A DNA stretch of 64,000 nucleotides from Anaeramoeba flamelloides (GCA_027625915.1 JANTQA010000008.1:4581501-4645500); one strand, 5' to 3'; numbered from the stretch's first letter, positions 45,315 to 56,978 are shown. A program made the numbers and translations. Notes: generated by a model not told the origin, from the sequence alone.

Positions 45315-46922
45315 TGCTTTTTAGTAGGTTTGGTTGTTTTGTATTTTAATAGTTTTAGAAATTGTGAAAAGATTTGAAAAAAAAAAAAAAAAAAAGAATT
45401 GTTATTTTTGAAGAAGAAAAAAATAAATCACAAATGGAAAATATAATCGAGAAGAACATTTCAAATAAAAATTCGAAAAGACTATTATTTGGTTCGAGTT
45501 TGTTCTGAAAATAATTCTGAAAACTTTCGATAAATCGTTTGGTAGTGGATTTGTTAATTTTGAAAAACCACACAGCAATTTCATTTAGTAAGTTGTTAAA
45601 TATTTTCCGAAGATGCTATGTGACCCTGAGCTTTTTTGTAAAGAAAATTAATTTATTGTGATTTTTTTTCATTTTTTTTTTAAAGCAAAAGTCCTTTTAA
45701 GAATAAATTAAATTTCTGATCTTGTCACAAAACAATTGTGCAAATTATTAGAAGACTTGCTTTCAAATTTGTCTTTGTAAAAAAATTAAAAACCAAAGAG
45801 AGAATACTAAGGGACGAACAAACTCAAAAAAGTCAACTCATAAATTTAAAAACAAATTACAAATTATTTAACGCGAGAGGAAATTGAAAAACTAAAGTAA
45901 AAGTATGGTTAGTACAAAGCCAAACTTTCCTTTCAAGCTATTTTAAGAAATGAATTTTTGTTTTTAAAAAAGTTTGATTCCATTTTTCTCATTTTGCTGA
46001 AAAGTTATAAAATTCAAACATATTTCCGAATTATTCCAAAAGGAAATTATAATTGGTAAAGAAGAAAGAAATCTTATTTCCAATTACGGTGTGTACAACA
46101 AAATACACTTTAAAATTGAAACAACTCATTTTTTGAAGAGCTCTGTATCAAAAATCTACTTAAGTGAAAAGTAAGTCTTTTTTATTTTTTTCCCAAAGAT
46201 CATAGAGTAATTATTTTACAAGGAGAGAATTAAACTTGATGAGTAAACCAATTTATGAACTTAAGAGAAAGGAATTATCATTTTTAAACCATTAATTTTT
46301 TCCAATTAAATTTTCAGTCAAGGTATAGGGATTAGATGTAAAAACAGTGATTCCTTAATATTTTAACTTTTTTTTTCTAAATTTGTCATTTTTCAAAAAA
46401 CTATAACACTTCTCAGTGATCCCCAAGAGGTATTTCTTATCAACAAACTCGGGGTTTATAATCAGTGTGTCTATTGTTTTGATTTGAAAACAATAATCTT
46501 TTTATGTTATGAGTTTGGCCTGGAGGAACGAGAAATATGATATTGTTAGAAGTGATATAAGATGATATTGAGGAGTTCAAAAAAGGATAATTAATAGAAT
46601 CTTAGCACTAGAACAATCTTTTTATTGGAGTCTTGAAGAGAATCCAGAATGAGGTATTATAACGAGGGTGATTTTTGAACAAATGAAACAATATGAGTTG
46701 CTTTGTATTTTTTTAACGTAGGGATTAACTCAAAGAAAAAATAAATAAAACAAAACAAAAAAAATAATTTGTTATTTTTCAATGATACTTTGAAGAAATT
46801 ATTCTTGAAGGATCTTTTTAATCCAATGGAATTATCAAAAAAATAAAAGTTAAATTTTTCATTTTCATCATTGAGAGACAAAACTTTTAACAAATTTTAC
46901 AGAAACAAAATAAACTCTTTTT
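45315..46922. other. Intergenic DNA upstream of the TPR-like gene
   Basis: No gene or recognised repeat. Short open frames on the minus strand at 45355-45584 and 46657-46893 lack motifs and are Phe/Asn/Lys-rich. The region presumably includes the promoter of the 43.6-45.3 kb gene. Confidence 0.4.
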
Positions 46923-47516
46923 CAAAAATTGTGACTCACCTATTATAATAAATTGAAAAAAAAAATTTATCCTTTAGTATTCAAGAACAATTAATGACTA
47001 AATATGATTTGTAATTCACTTTTAAGTCATTCTAAATCTATAAAAGCCTGATATATTAAAAATTAAAAAAAATAAAACCAAAAACTAAAAAAAAGTGAGT
47101 CACAATTTTTGAAATGAGCATTACCCATTTTTTATTACTGAACTTTCACTGAAAAAAAGTTGAACAACAATATTTTTTATGAATAATTTTCCATTTTCAA
47201 AGACATTACATTCTCAATTTTCTTAGTGATTATTTGTCTTTTCGAAGATCTCTTTTTTTTTTCCACATGATCTTTTGAAAAAAAAAAAAGAAAAAGAAAA
47301 AGAAAAAAAAAAAAAGAAAAATTTTTCAAAAACAAAGAAAAAGAAAAACAAAAGAAAAACAAAAGAAAAAAAAAATTTGAAAAAGCAAAACTAAAATTTG
47401 AAAAATTAGAAAAAAAGATTCTGATCCAAAAATTTGAAAATATTTTTTGTAAAGAATACTGCAATAAACCCTCAAAACAACCCCCATTAGCATTATAAAG
47501 TGCGTCAAAATTTATG
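46923..47516 (+). mobile_element. R5 non-autonomous DNA element, copy a
   Basis: 594 bp. The left end CAAAAATTGTGACTCAC (46923-46939) and right end GTGCGTCAAAATTTATG (47500-47516) are inverted repeats with 3 mismatches in 17. A perfect third copy of the end, GTGAGTCACAATTTTTG, lies inside at 47095-47111, so the first 189 bp also form a small element with perfect ends. It aligns with 32792-33391 throughout. A purine tract of A and G lies at 47277-47375. The open frame across this tract (47177-47545, minus) is Phe/Ser-rich and not a gene. Confidence 0.8.
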
Positions 47517-48524
47517 AAAAATAGTTTAGATAGCCAAATTTTCAATAGATGATAACTCCCCAGTTTATTTCATAATAGTAAAGAAACATTCAAAAAGCTT
47601 AGTAAAATAAAATATTGCACCTTTAAACTGTCCAAAACAAATATCTATTTTGAACTATCCCTCTATTATTTCTTGTCGTGACTTTCGAGAAAAAATATCT
47701 TTTTTTTTTTTTCAAAATTCTTAAATAATGTAATTTATGTTTTGTGCTTTTTAAACCCTTTAATAAATGGTCTCTTTTCTTTTTTTTTTTTCAAAGAAAA
47801 AAGAGACAGATCAATTTATTTTTTTTTTTTAAAAATATTATTGATTTTTTTTGATATTTTAAAAAAATTCTGTTTGGATTACGGCCCTGTTTTTTAATCA
47901 AAGAAATGGAATTTATTCTATTTTTCAACAGCACACATTAAATAATGGACTTTATTTCCCAACTCTATTTGAACTAATCTCTTGGTTCTTTGAACCAAAT
48001 TATATGTTTAAACAGATTAACAGTTGAGTCGAGCAATATTATGGGATTTTTGACATTTTAAAAACTAGAAAAAAAAAAAAAATATTCAATGTGTTCTAAA
48101 ATAACTTCTAATAACATTTTAAATGTTAAAACCTTTAGTGAAATACTTCCTATTTTATCCAATTAGAATTGGAAAAACAAATACCAGTCAATTTTCCTAA
48201 TTTGCCCAATAACCTAAAGGATTTCCCAAAATATTTCCACAATAGTTTAAAGTACCATATTAAACTTTTTTTGAGAGACAATAACTTTCTTATCTGTATT
48301 GATCTAAATTTACTTAATTTTGACAAATAAAATGTATGAGTTTTTTAAAAAAAAAATATGACAAAAAAATTTAAATTGAATTAAAGTCAAAAAATATTAG
48401 GTGTTTTTTTTTTTTTTTTTTTGATTACACACATCCCAGACAAACAGAAATTAAACTTTGTAAAAGTACCTAAAACACATTTAATGAAATCAAAAAAATC
48501 TTCATACCTCTGATATATTTAAGG
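47517..48524. other. AT-rich intergenic DNA
   Basis: No gene or recognised repeat. Long T runs lie near 47700, 47780, 47820 and 48402-48422. Confidence 0.4.
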
Positions 48525-49101
48525 TATTTCCAAAAAAGTGGGGCATTTTTTTTTTACATTTCATAAAAAATAGTCTTTGTTAGTGGTAGTATTCATTAAT
48601 TGATGATACAAAATTAAGTTTAATATTAATACCAATTGAATAAATGGCTAAGGTATTTATTTTAAAATAAGTAGGATCAAATATTTTCAAAAAATGAAAA
48701 AAAAATCCATACTTTTTTTGGTGAAAACTTTGTACGACCAATTTTTCTAAAAAACTGGAAATATGGAAAGGTTACAAATGATTTTTTAAACAAAAAAATA
48801 CAGTTATATGTTTTCAATTCTATTTGAAAATTTGTTGTGATTAAAAAAGTTATGAAAACGGGTTTTTCAAACAAAAAGAAAATAACAAACACCAATTTTA
48901 GCACCTAAAAAATATCAGATAAAATCGAGATCCGAAAATTTAATATCTTTTATTTAAGTAATACAATAATAAGAAACGAATTGAATTATTATCAAGAATC
49001 GATAAATGGTGGTTAATGATTTTGGATGTTTAAATGCTTTTTTATAGATTGTGTTTAAAAGCTATATTTTAAAATAAATTTGCCCCACTTTATTGGAAAT
49101 A
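48525..49101 (+). mobile_element. R3 non-autonomous DNA element, copy a (intact ends)
   Basis: 577 bp with terminal inverted repeats of about 21 bp. The left end reads TATTTCCAAAAAAGTGGGGC; the right end inverted reads TATTTCCAATAAAGTGGGGC. The outermost TA may be the target duplication. The interior matches 10590-11132. It stops 3 bp before the left terminal repeat of the Tc1 element. No open frame with a known motif. Confidence 0.8.
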
Positions 49102-49104
49102 GCT

Positions 49105-49888
49105 TATATATAAACTGAATTTCAAAATTTGGGGCAGATTTTTTTCGAGAAAAAATATCATCGAATCATAATTTTTTGAAAAATAAAATTCATTTTATTA
49201 AACTGTTTTATAGAAGAGAAGAAACAAATAGAAATATAAACGTATGTATTAAAATCATTTTATTATTTGAAAGAATAAAGAAAAAAAAATTTAAAATTCG
49301 CAAAAAAAAAATTTGCCCTTCTTTTTTGAAATGGAAAATTTTTTAAAAATGTCCATTTATCGATTCTCCATTGTGTTCTACAACTAATCTTAACCTTTTC
49401 TCCATTGAACTAACCAAATTCTCAATAACCCCCCATTCGATATTCTTCCAAACTCTTCTAACAATCGCTTCAAGTTTTTTTTCAGTTTTGGGTGCTTCTA
49501 AACTAATTCTTTTACCCATGATTCCCCAAAGATTCTCAATTGGATTGAGATCCGGCGAATTGGGAGGCCAATTTTCCAAAACTGAACATTTATTTGATAA
49601 GTATTCTTTTGTGGACCTCGATGTATGTGCAGGAGCACCATCCTGCATCAATATCCAATTCCATTTTCCAAATTCTTTATCCATATCTGTGAACACGCGA
49701 CAACGCGAAATTACCTTTTTTTGATAGCTTTCGGAATTAACAATTTTTGGACATTTAATTAAAGTCGATATCCAACTATAGTTAATTCCACCAAAAAACA
49801 TAATTTTTTTGCCATACTTTTCCTTTTGGCGAAAAACAGAATCTTTAAAAAAAAAAAAAAAGAAAATTAAAAAAAAGAAAAATTAAAT

Positions 49889-49921
<33 letters not shown>

Positions 49922-50067
49922 TTATGGTATTAAGATTGAGAAGTTTGGATCTTTGTTTTACAAGTTGTCATCAAAAAAGTCATTTTTAGACAATTTTAAT
50001 TTTTCATGATCACGTAGTTAAAATGATGTGATCCACAACCTATGAATCTTACTAAAGAATCCAATTG

Positions 50068-50103
<36 letters not shown>

Positions 50104-50906
50104 TAACCTTCATTTCCCCCCCATTGTCTCCAAATAAACCCATTGAGACTTTCTAAATAAAACCACGTTTCATCTGTAAAAACAACCTTTTTCCAATCTG
50201 TATTATTTTCTATGTGATATTGTGCGAAATTTAATCTTTTCTGTTTTGTTTGTTCTGTTAATTTTGGTTTAACTTTTGGAGCTTTATATTTAAAATTTAA
50301 AGATTTCCTAATCCTCCAAACTGATGTTGCACTGATTTCAATTTCTCGTGTTTCTTTTTAAAAATGTTGCTAATTTTTCACAACTCAATTTTCTATTTTT
50401 TTTTGTTTCATTCTCGACAATATCAGTAATTTCATCAGATTTTATTCTTTTTCTACCTGTTGATTTTGTAAAGTCTAGTGTTCTAAAAAAAATTTAAAAA
50501 CAAAATTAAAATAAAATCAAAACAATTGAATTAAAAAAGGATTAAATACCCTTTCATTTCAAATTTTTGTTCCCAATATCGAACTTTCTTTATTGTTATT
50601 CCCAAGTTTTGTGCAATTTTACTTCTTGAAATGCCTCTATTTCGAAGTTGAACAATTTTGAGTTTGTTGATACTTTCATTTATTTCTTTCTGAATTTGTT
50701 TCATTTTAAAAAGGGGGAAAAAAAATAAAAAAATGAAAACGAAAAAAATTTAAATTTTTGAAAAATAGAAGACTATTTTTGAAAATTAAGATAAAATATG
50801 TTTGATAATCCTAATACCAATATGATACAATCATTAATTAATTTCTCAAGTTTAATTTCATAAAAAAAAAATTATGCCCCACATTTTGAAATTCAGTTTA
50901 TATATA
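49105..50906 (-). mobile_element. Tc1-type (DD34E) DNA transposon with terminal inverted repeats
   Basis: About 1.8 kb. Terminal inverted repeats are 49105-49136 and 50875-50906: TATATATA, then AACTGAATTTCAAAAT, then TGGGGCA or GTGGGGCA, with one mismatch in 32 positions. Target duplication is consistent with TA but cannot be separated from the TATATA ends. The single gene (minus strand) encodes a transposase of about 343 residues with two introns. The ends being almost identical argues for a fairly recent insertion. Confidence 0.9.
49343..50704 (-). pseudogene. Tc1 transposase, three exons, one frameshift
   Basis: Exons, in coding order: 50704-50550, 50482-50108 and 49842-49343. Exon 1 begins MKQIQKEINESINKLKIVQL and contains the N-terminal helix-turn-helix (RNRGISRSKIAQNLGI). 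Intron 1 is 67 nt (GTATTT...TAG). Exon 2 has the second DNA-binding part (STGRKRIKSDE) and the first catalytic Asp in VVFTDETWF. Intron 2 is 265 nt (GTTATC...AAG) and holds two long poly-A runs (plus strand). Exon 3 has DSVFRQKEKYGKKIMFFGG, the second Asp in MQDGAPAH and the Glu in NSPDLNPIENLW; 34 residues separate them, the DD34E spacing of Tc1. Exon 2 carries one extra base relative to an open frame, in an A run near 50355-50365, so this copy is broken unless that base is a sequencing error. Everything else, including both splice junction phases, is consistent. Confidence 0.85.
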
Positions 50907-51769
50907 TATCTCCAGATAAATTTCCTCAAAAGTGACGTATTTTTTATATCCCATAATAAAACATCAACAGTTATTGATTTTTTTTTAAAAAAATATCGAA
51001 TATATTTCTTTTTGAGATTCGAATGCATCGAGAGAAAAATATATTCAGATGTTTTTTTTTTCAAAAAAAAAATCAATAGCGGATGTTATATTTTGAGGGC
51101 AAACAATATGAAAAAAATAAAAAAGACTAAAAACAAAAAAAAAAAAAAAAAAATTTATTATTTTTCATCCTTTGCGATCTTTATCGAAAATAGTTAGAAA
51201 TGTTAAAAACAACAAATATAAAAGATCTTCATTTGTATTTTAATTTCTTTTAATATTTGTTCTAAACTCTCATCTGATATTGGAACTTCGTCTGGTGAAT
51301 CGTTGTTATCTGATTGGCCACTACAAGAGTAAAATTTTGGACCATTAAACATCCCAATACAACAAACTTATAAATAAAAAACAATGTTTTGTTATTTTCT
51401 CTTTTTGAAATTCTGTCATTCCAATTATTTGGAAAAAAAATAAAAATGAAACTGAATTTTTCCAACTCCTTTTAAATGGTTGATTACTTCGATTGCTACT
51501 CTTTTTTTAATCCTAAGCAAAAAATTTTTATCAAAAAATTGATATTTTATTTTGATTTCAAAAAGTCAATTGATAAGATCCAAAAGCCAAAATAAACCTT
51601 TTTATTTGTAATAATTTTTTTTTTAATAAAGTGATCTGATATTTTTAGTAACTTGAATTTTTCACTTTATGGATTTGAATTTTCTTTCCCAAAAAAAACT
51701 CCAAAAGGCCAAATTAAACAATTTCCACCTATATTTTTAATTTAAAAAAGTTTTGATATTTTTTCACTA
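50907..51769. other. AT-rich intergenic DNA
   Basis: No gene is supported. Open frames at 50858-51076 and 50874-51197 overlap the transposon end and lack motifs; 51262-51465 (minus) also has none. Nothing else is recognised. Confidence 0.4.
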
Positions 51770-51964
51770 CAGTCAGTTTCACTTTTAAGGCACAAACTTT
51801 CAACGAAATTTAAGGCACAAAAAAATCTCAAATTAAGGCACAAAATTTGGAATTTTTTTTTACAATTTATTTTTACTATAATTTGAATTTTGTGCTTTAA
51901 TTTGAGATTTTTATTGTGCCTTAAATTTCGTTGAAAGTTTGTGCCTTAAAAGTGAAACTGACTG
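51770..51964. mobile_element. Palindromic MITE (R6), copy b
   Basis: 195 bp, TA on both sides, CAGTCAGTTTCACTTTTAAG at the left end and its reverse complement at the right. Three GGCACAAA octamers are intact in the left arm and their complements in the right, although the innermost on the right reads GTGCTTTAATT. The loop is a T run plus ACAATTTATTTTTACTA. Nearly identical to 12377-12573. Confidence 0.92.
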
Positions 51965-52009
51965 TAAGATTAATAGATTGGTAGATAATTTATATAATTT
52001 TAATCTTTT

Positions 52010-52440
52010 TTTTCCAAAATTTAACCGGAAGAGTGTAAGATTAATAGATTGATAGGTGTTTAAGAATAAATTAAAATTTTTGGGTTGTTGAGGAAAAATT
52101 ATAAATCCTTTTTTTTCAATTAACTTAATGAAAAAAAATTGTTTTTTTTAAAGCTACAAAATAAAACGAAACCTATTTAAAAATTTCAACCAATAACCCA
52201 AAAACCGTATTTTTTTATAACTTGTGTTCCAGCAAATTAATCTTATACTCTTCAATTCGGATTTCGGAAAAAATAAAAATAAATTGTCAAAAATTGCCTT
52301 TTTGAACCACTTAATAAACCCATACCAAGCACAAGATCGATCAGCTAAGAACCAAATTAACAAGTCACTACTCCCTACGTAAGATAATCTTTTTTCAAAT
52401 TTCAGGGATTGTAAACCTTAACAATTGTTGAGCTTAATAA
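52010..52440 (+). repeat. Single-arm relative of the 42.4-43.5 kb foldback
   Basis: Matches 42895-43320 in the same orientation: GAAGAGTGTAAG.TT, ATTTCGGA.AAAA, AAATAAATTGTCAAAAA, CATACCAAGC, AACCAAATTAACAAGT, then TTTCAAATTTCAGGGATTGT. The 134-bp outer arm is absent. A short direct repeat, TGTAAGATTAATAGATTG, occurs at 51964-51981 and again near 52035. Confidence 0.65.
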
Positions 52441-52481
52441 GAAATATAAAAATAAATCTGTATTCTTTTTTTTTTGGAAAT

Positions 52482-53032
52482 AAACCATTTGTCAGTCAAA
52501 ATGGGAACAGTTGAATTGAGTGAATTACATGTATTTAAAGGGTTTACATAGATGTTAGAAAAAAAAAATTATTTTTGAACTTTTTCAAAATTGAAATTCA
52601 TTTAACCCCTTTTTGCTTTTTTTTTTTTTTCTATTTTTTTTTTTTTTTATACCTAATTTACCTTATCAATTTTTTTTTCATTACAAGATAGATAGTCACT
52701 TAGTAAAAACGTACCATTTTAATGTTTCTGAAATAGTGAAAATTGATGCAGAGAAATCATAATGATTTCTATTGGCATTTTGATCGATCTTCAATTGGAG
52801 AGCAAAATGAGCCTTGTTGTTTGTCTCAATTTAAACAAAGAATTTTCATTTTTCAATTTTTAAGAAAATCTATTGATTTATTAGTTTTACTTTATACAAA
52901 ATATCAACTATTGTTTGGCGTTTATTATTCTATTTATTTCTTATTTAATCTTCAAATGATAATTTATAAAAAATAGTTGATATTTGAAAAAAATTTTTTT
53001 TTTTGGATATCCCTTTGACTTAGATAAAGTTT
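52482..53032 (+). mobile_element. R2 non-autonomous DNA element, copy b
   Basis: About 551 bp. The left end is AAACCATTTGTCAGTCAAAA; the right end inverted is AAACTTTATCTAAGTCAAAG. Aligns with 12748-13464 read in reverse, but lacks about 180 bp present there. The centre has a near-perfect palindrome, AGAAATCATAATGATTTCT, at about 52753-52771. No coding potential. Confidence 0.7.
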
Positions 53033-53851
53033 ATCTTAGATCATTCAAAAACAGTTTTTAAATTCTTTTCATTCGTTTATACAAACAAAATTTAAATTAT
53101 GGAGTGGTTTTTAATGTTTTTAATTAAGATTCAAGTATTTTCTAAAAAAAAAAATGCAAAATAATAATAATCACAGCTCTTAAAGGAAAGGCAAGAAATA
53201 AAAAAAATAAGAAAGAAAGAAAAAAAAAAAGATTTGAAATGAATTTAAAAACAAAAAACAATTCAAATAATTTGAAGGAAAAGTTTGTAAAATAACTATT
53301 ATTATTAAAGAAATACTAAAAATTCAGAAAATAATCAAACTTTAATAATTTTATAAAAAATAGCCAAAAAAAAAACCTACGACAATACTTGCTTTGAATT
53401 AAAATTCAAAAGTAAGGTTTAACATTTTTGAAAAGAATAATTACTTCCATTTGAAGAATAAGTGGGAATAAATTTTCACTAGATTTTCCTTTTTTTATTA
53501 ATAAAACCCCAATTTGTAAATTGTTATTGTTGATCTCTTTTTTTTTTGGATGTTTCTTTTTATTGTTTGTATTGGTACACTTCGGGGTTTGCATATAATT
53601 TGAAATGAGAGAATATCAAATAATTGAAAAAAGATAATCAGATGAAAAATTATCCCATTTAAATTTCAAATAGCAGTATAAAAAACAATAAACACTCCTT
53701 TTCTTTTCACCCCGAGATAATAATACCTAATAAAAACACAAAACATAATTGGTTTTGTTTATAAATATAGGTGTATCTAAGTAAATTGAGTTTTGGTATA
53801 AATGGGATGAATGTGTACAAGAGATTTAAATTTTCCAACTAGATAGAAAAC
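53033..53851. other. AT-rich intergenic DNA downstream of the lipoate ligase gene
   Basis: No gene or recognised repeat. The 62-codon frame at 53406-53594 (minus) has no motif. Confidence 0.4.
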
Positions 53852-54949
53852 TTATATAGTTGTGACAAGCCAAGAACAAAATTGATCCATCAAAGGAAAG
53901 CAATTCGAGTTTTCAACAAGACTGCTCTTCTTAGCGTTTTCGATCGCGTTTTTTAATTTTTGTTTATTGATTTCTGTGCCGCTTAAGCAATTTTCCAAAG
54001 CAGTGATCATTCCTGGGTACAAAGAATCAGAAAAGATTTTAACTTTCTTTATTTTGCCGTCGTTTGAAATAATACCGACAGAAATTAGGCCCCAGTCAAA
54101 TTTCTTTTCAAATTCTAAATTAAATTTTGGTGTGTGTCCGAACCTCCAGTCCCAATCCTTTAAATGGTTAAAATAGTTTTGGATCTTTGGGATCTTTGTA
54201 ATGATTTCCTTGCCAATTGTTTCAATTTCACAATGATCATCATAGTGCTTCCAAAATTCTTCAATTGTCGCTTTACAAAAGCCCTCGTGCTCAATTTCTT
54301 TATTGTACTCAATCAAATTGCTAACCCTTGAGCGGACAGACTTGACGCCTTTGCTTTGTAATTTTAATTTGTTGACCGTCAAATATTTGCCTAAGGCCTT
54401 CAAATCCACATTCATCAACATTGTCCCGTGATGGAACGCCCTTTCGTTCGTTAATTTATAAGCAGATCCTGAAATTTTCTTCTGATCGACAGTCAAGTCA
54501 TTCCTTCCGGAAACCTCTGCCTTGATACCAAAATGCGAAAGCGCTCGGACGATTATTGAATTGTTCGCTTCCTTGGAAAAGTCTTTACGCCCAACTAAGA
54601 AGGTGAAGTTCGTGTTGCCAAGATCTTGGTACACAGCCCCTCCTCCGGATTCTCTTCTTGCCAAATTGACACCATTTTGCCTCATTGCCTCCAAGTTGCA
54701 TTCCTTCCATGGGTTTTGGTGCTTTCCAATGACAACCGTGGGTGAGTTTCGCCATAAATATAGTGTAGGCTTCGAAACAGGGCTATCTTTTAATAACCAT
54801 TCCTCAATAGCTAAATTTAAAAATGGGTTATTTTGGTTACTTCTCAAGACCCGAATCTTTGAATGCAAGTTTCTGAGAACTATTTGCTTTGCTAAAAATC
54901 TACAATTTAAATTTCGATGGTTCTTTATTGGTATTAAATTAGAAAGCAT
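53852..54949 (-). CDS. lplA: Lipoate-protein ligase A
   Basis: A 365-residue single-exon enzyme that attaches lipoate to the lysine of lipoyl domains (H protein of glycine cleavage, E2 subunits) through lipoyl-AMP. Residues about 31-245 are the catalytic BPL/LplA domain: NLAIEEWLL near 45, RRESGGGAVYQDLGN at 98-112 (lipoate/ATP-binding loop), SGRNDL near 147, KKISGSAYK at 157-165 with K158 matching the essential lysine of E. coli LplA, then FHHGTMLMNVDL at 172-183 and GVKSVRSRVSNL near 201. Residues about 250-365 match the C-terminal accessory domain of E. coli LplA, so domain order and many phrases are bacterial-like. The first 36 residues contain several Arg and Lys and no acidic residue, a plausible mitochondrial or hydrogenosomal targeting sequence. 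This protein was the only organelle-targeted candidate noted. Which acceptor it serves cannot be told from the window. Confidence 0.93.
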   Translation of the reverse strand: MLSNLIPIKNHRNLNCRFLAKQIVLRNLHSKIRVLRSNQNNPFLNLAIEEWLLKDSPVSKPTLYLWRNSPTVVIGKHQNPWKECNLEAMRQNGVNLARRESGGGAVYQDLGNTNFTFLVGRKDFSKEANNSIIVRALSHFGIKAEVSGRNDLTVDQKKISGSAYKLTNERAFHHGTMLMNVDLKALGKYLTVNKLKLQSKGVKSVRSRVSNLIEYNKEIEHEGFCKATIEEFWKHYDDHCEIETIGKEIITKIPKIQNYFNHLKDWDWRFGHTPKFNLEFEKKFDWGLISVGIISNDGKIKKVKIFSDSLYPGMITALENCLSGTEINKQKLKNAIENAKKSSLVENSNCFPLMDQFCSWLVTTI

Positions 54950-56026
54950 TTGATCTTGTCGATTAAAGGAAAAAAATGAGTTTTTTTTTTTGAAACATTT
55001 CAGTCTTGTATGAGTATTTTCAGTTGACTATTTTAGGCTATATTTCGATCCACTTAATGGGGGCTGTTCATAATTGTTTCAAGGTAGAAATACCAATTGA
55101 AATAATTTTCTCTATTTTTATGTTTGAAAGAATGAGCAATTTCTAAAAAAGTGGGGAAAATTTATTTATTAAACCAAATCTTCAAAAAAGTATTTAAAGA
55201 GACAAAATCGTGAACTGCCTTTTGTCGATACTTATTAATAATTCAATTGGTTTTTTAGTATGTTATTACTTTAAATAAAAGAGATTTAATTTTCTAATCT
55301 TGATTTTACAGAATATTTTTTTTTAGGTGAAAATTGCTATTAATTATTTTCTTTTTGATCAAAAAATTCGTTTTTATAACTTTTTTTTATCTATAAAAAA
55401 TTTTCAATAGAACGGAAAATATACCGTGGCTAAAATAATCATTTTAAACTTGGTAAAATCCATCATTTCAAAATAAAAACTATTTTTCTATTATCTTTAA
55501 AGCCATACATATTAAATGATCAACTAAACTGATAGTAAAAAACAAGTAAAGATCATATTGATTTCATTGATTTATATTATGGAAAAATAAAATCTAAAAA
55601 TGAAATTTTATAATAAAAATCTTATCTATAAAATATAGTCACTTTTGAATAATTTTAACCCACAAAAAAAAAAAAAATGAAGAAATTAAAACAAAATCCA
55701 TTAATAAATTTAATTTATAGCATTCTTAAAATATCAAGGAGTTTACATTAAGAATAGATTTTACTGTAGATATAACATGGAATATTTAACTAGATGTTGT
55801 ATCAGAACAAGAAGAAAAAAAAAATAACTTTTTTATTTGGGAAAGTGGTCTTATTTTCTGAAAACGAGCTATTTGACTCACTATATAAATTTATTTTATT
55901 GTTTAAAAAATTATTTGTATCCTTATCACATTTGAAATTTTTTATTGAAATTAGCTGTATTTATTTTTCTACAAAACAATGTGGTATTTCTTTTTTCATT
56001 TTATTAAAAATATTTCTATAAAGGCA

Positions 56027-56065
<39 letters not shown>

Positions 56066-56271
56066 TTAATTCAATTGGTATTAATATTTCACTTAATTTG
56101 ATATTTTCAATAAACAAATAAATCAAATAATAAAAGATGAAGTTTTATGAAATGTTAAAAAATACACTTCTTTTATTTTGAAAAATATTACAACTCAAAA
56201 ATTAACAAAGAATAATTTTTTTTTATTTCTTGATTTTGATAATGAAATAATAAAATTGTGAAATAATTATA
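54950..56271. other. AT-rich intergenic DNA
   Basis: No gene is supported. Contains an AT microsatellite at 56032-56058. The open frame at 55794-56021 lacks motifs. Confidence 0.4.
56032..56058. repeat. (AT)n microsatellite
   Basis: About 13 AT units. Confidence 0.9.
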
Positions 56272-56466
56272 AAGTCAGTTCCAATTTTAAGGCACAAACT
56301 TTCAACAAAATTTAATATACAATAAAAATCTCAAATTAAGGCACATTTTTTCATATTCTAGTAAAATAAATTATAAAAAAAAAATTAAAAATTTTGTGCC
56401 TTAATTTGAGATTTTTTTTGCCTTAAATTTAGTTGAAAGTTTGTGCCTTAAAAGTGGTACTGACTG
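56272..56466. mobile_element. Palindromic MITE (R6), moderately decayed copy
   Basis: About 195 bp, AAGTCAGTTCCAATTTTAAG at the left and GTGGTACTGACTGT at the right. GGCACAAA is intact in the outer left position, and TTTGTGCCTTAA survives in the right arm; the middle octamer has decayed. Intermediate in age between the young pair (12.4 and 51.8 kb) and the copy at 30.7 kb. Confidence 0.85.
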
Positions 56467-56947
56467 TTTAAATATTTTTTATTTGATAACAAAAAGGGGT
56501 TTTTATAATTTTAAGTTGGTAAAAGAATTATATTCTAATATTGAGTCCAAACTATTGGTTTTATAACGTTAATTATATCTTTGTGATTTGTTATAGTGTT
56601 TCTTGCGGACTTCAAAAATCCTTTATAAGAACTTTTAATAAAATTTTTAATGTATTTTTTTAATGGAGATGATATTATTATTCCACTTTAATAAAATTTT
56701 ATATTATTTTTCTTCTACTCTCCTTTTATTGTGATAAATTTAAATTAATTTTAAAATATATAAATTTGTGCACCTAGTGCCCCACTCTGAGAGTCGTATA
56801 ATACAAATTATTAATCACAGATTGTAGAATTTTTATCTATAATGGATATTCTTTCTATCGGGTTTTTACTCCTTCTGTGTGTTCAGGATGGGTATAGTTT
56901 CTATTTGGTCATGAATCTGATAGTATTATATATAAATATACATATAC

Positions 56948-56978
<31 letters not shown>

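Noticed and set aside
47177-47545. 122-codon Phe/Ser-rich open frame
   Set aside because: It is the complement of the R5 purine tract and not conserved as protein in the other copy.
52743-52976. A small gene with NDFYWHF similar to a frame at 12989-13222
   Set aside because: The similarity is due to the R2 DNA repeat, with a palindrome at its centre; the reading frames diverge elsewhere.
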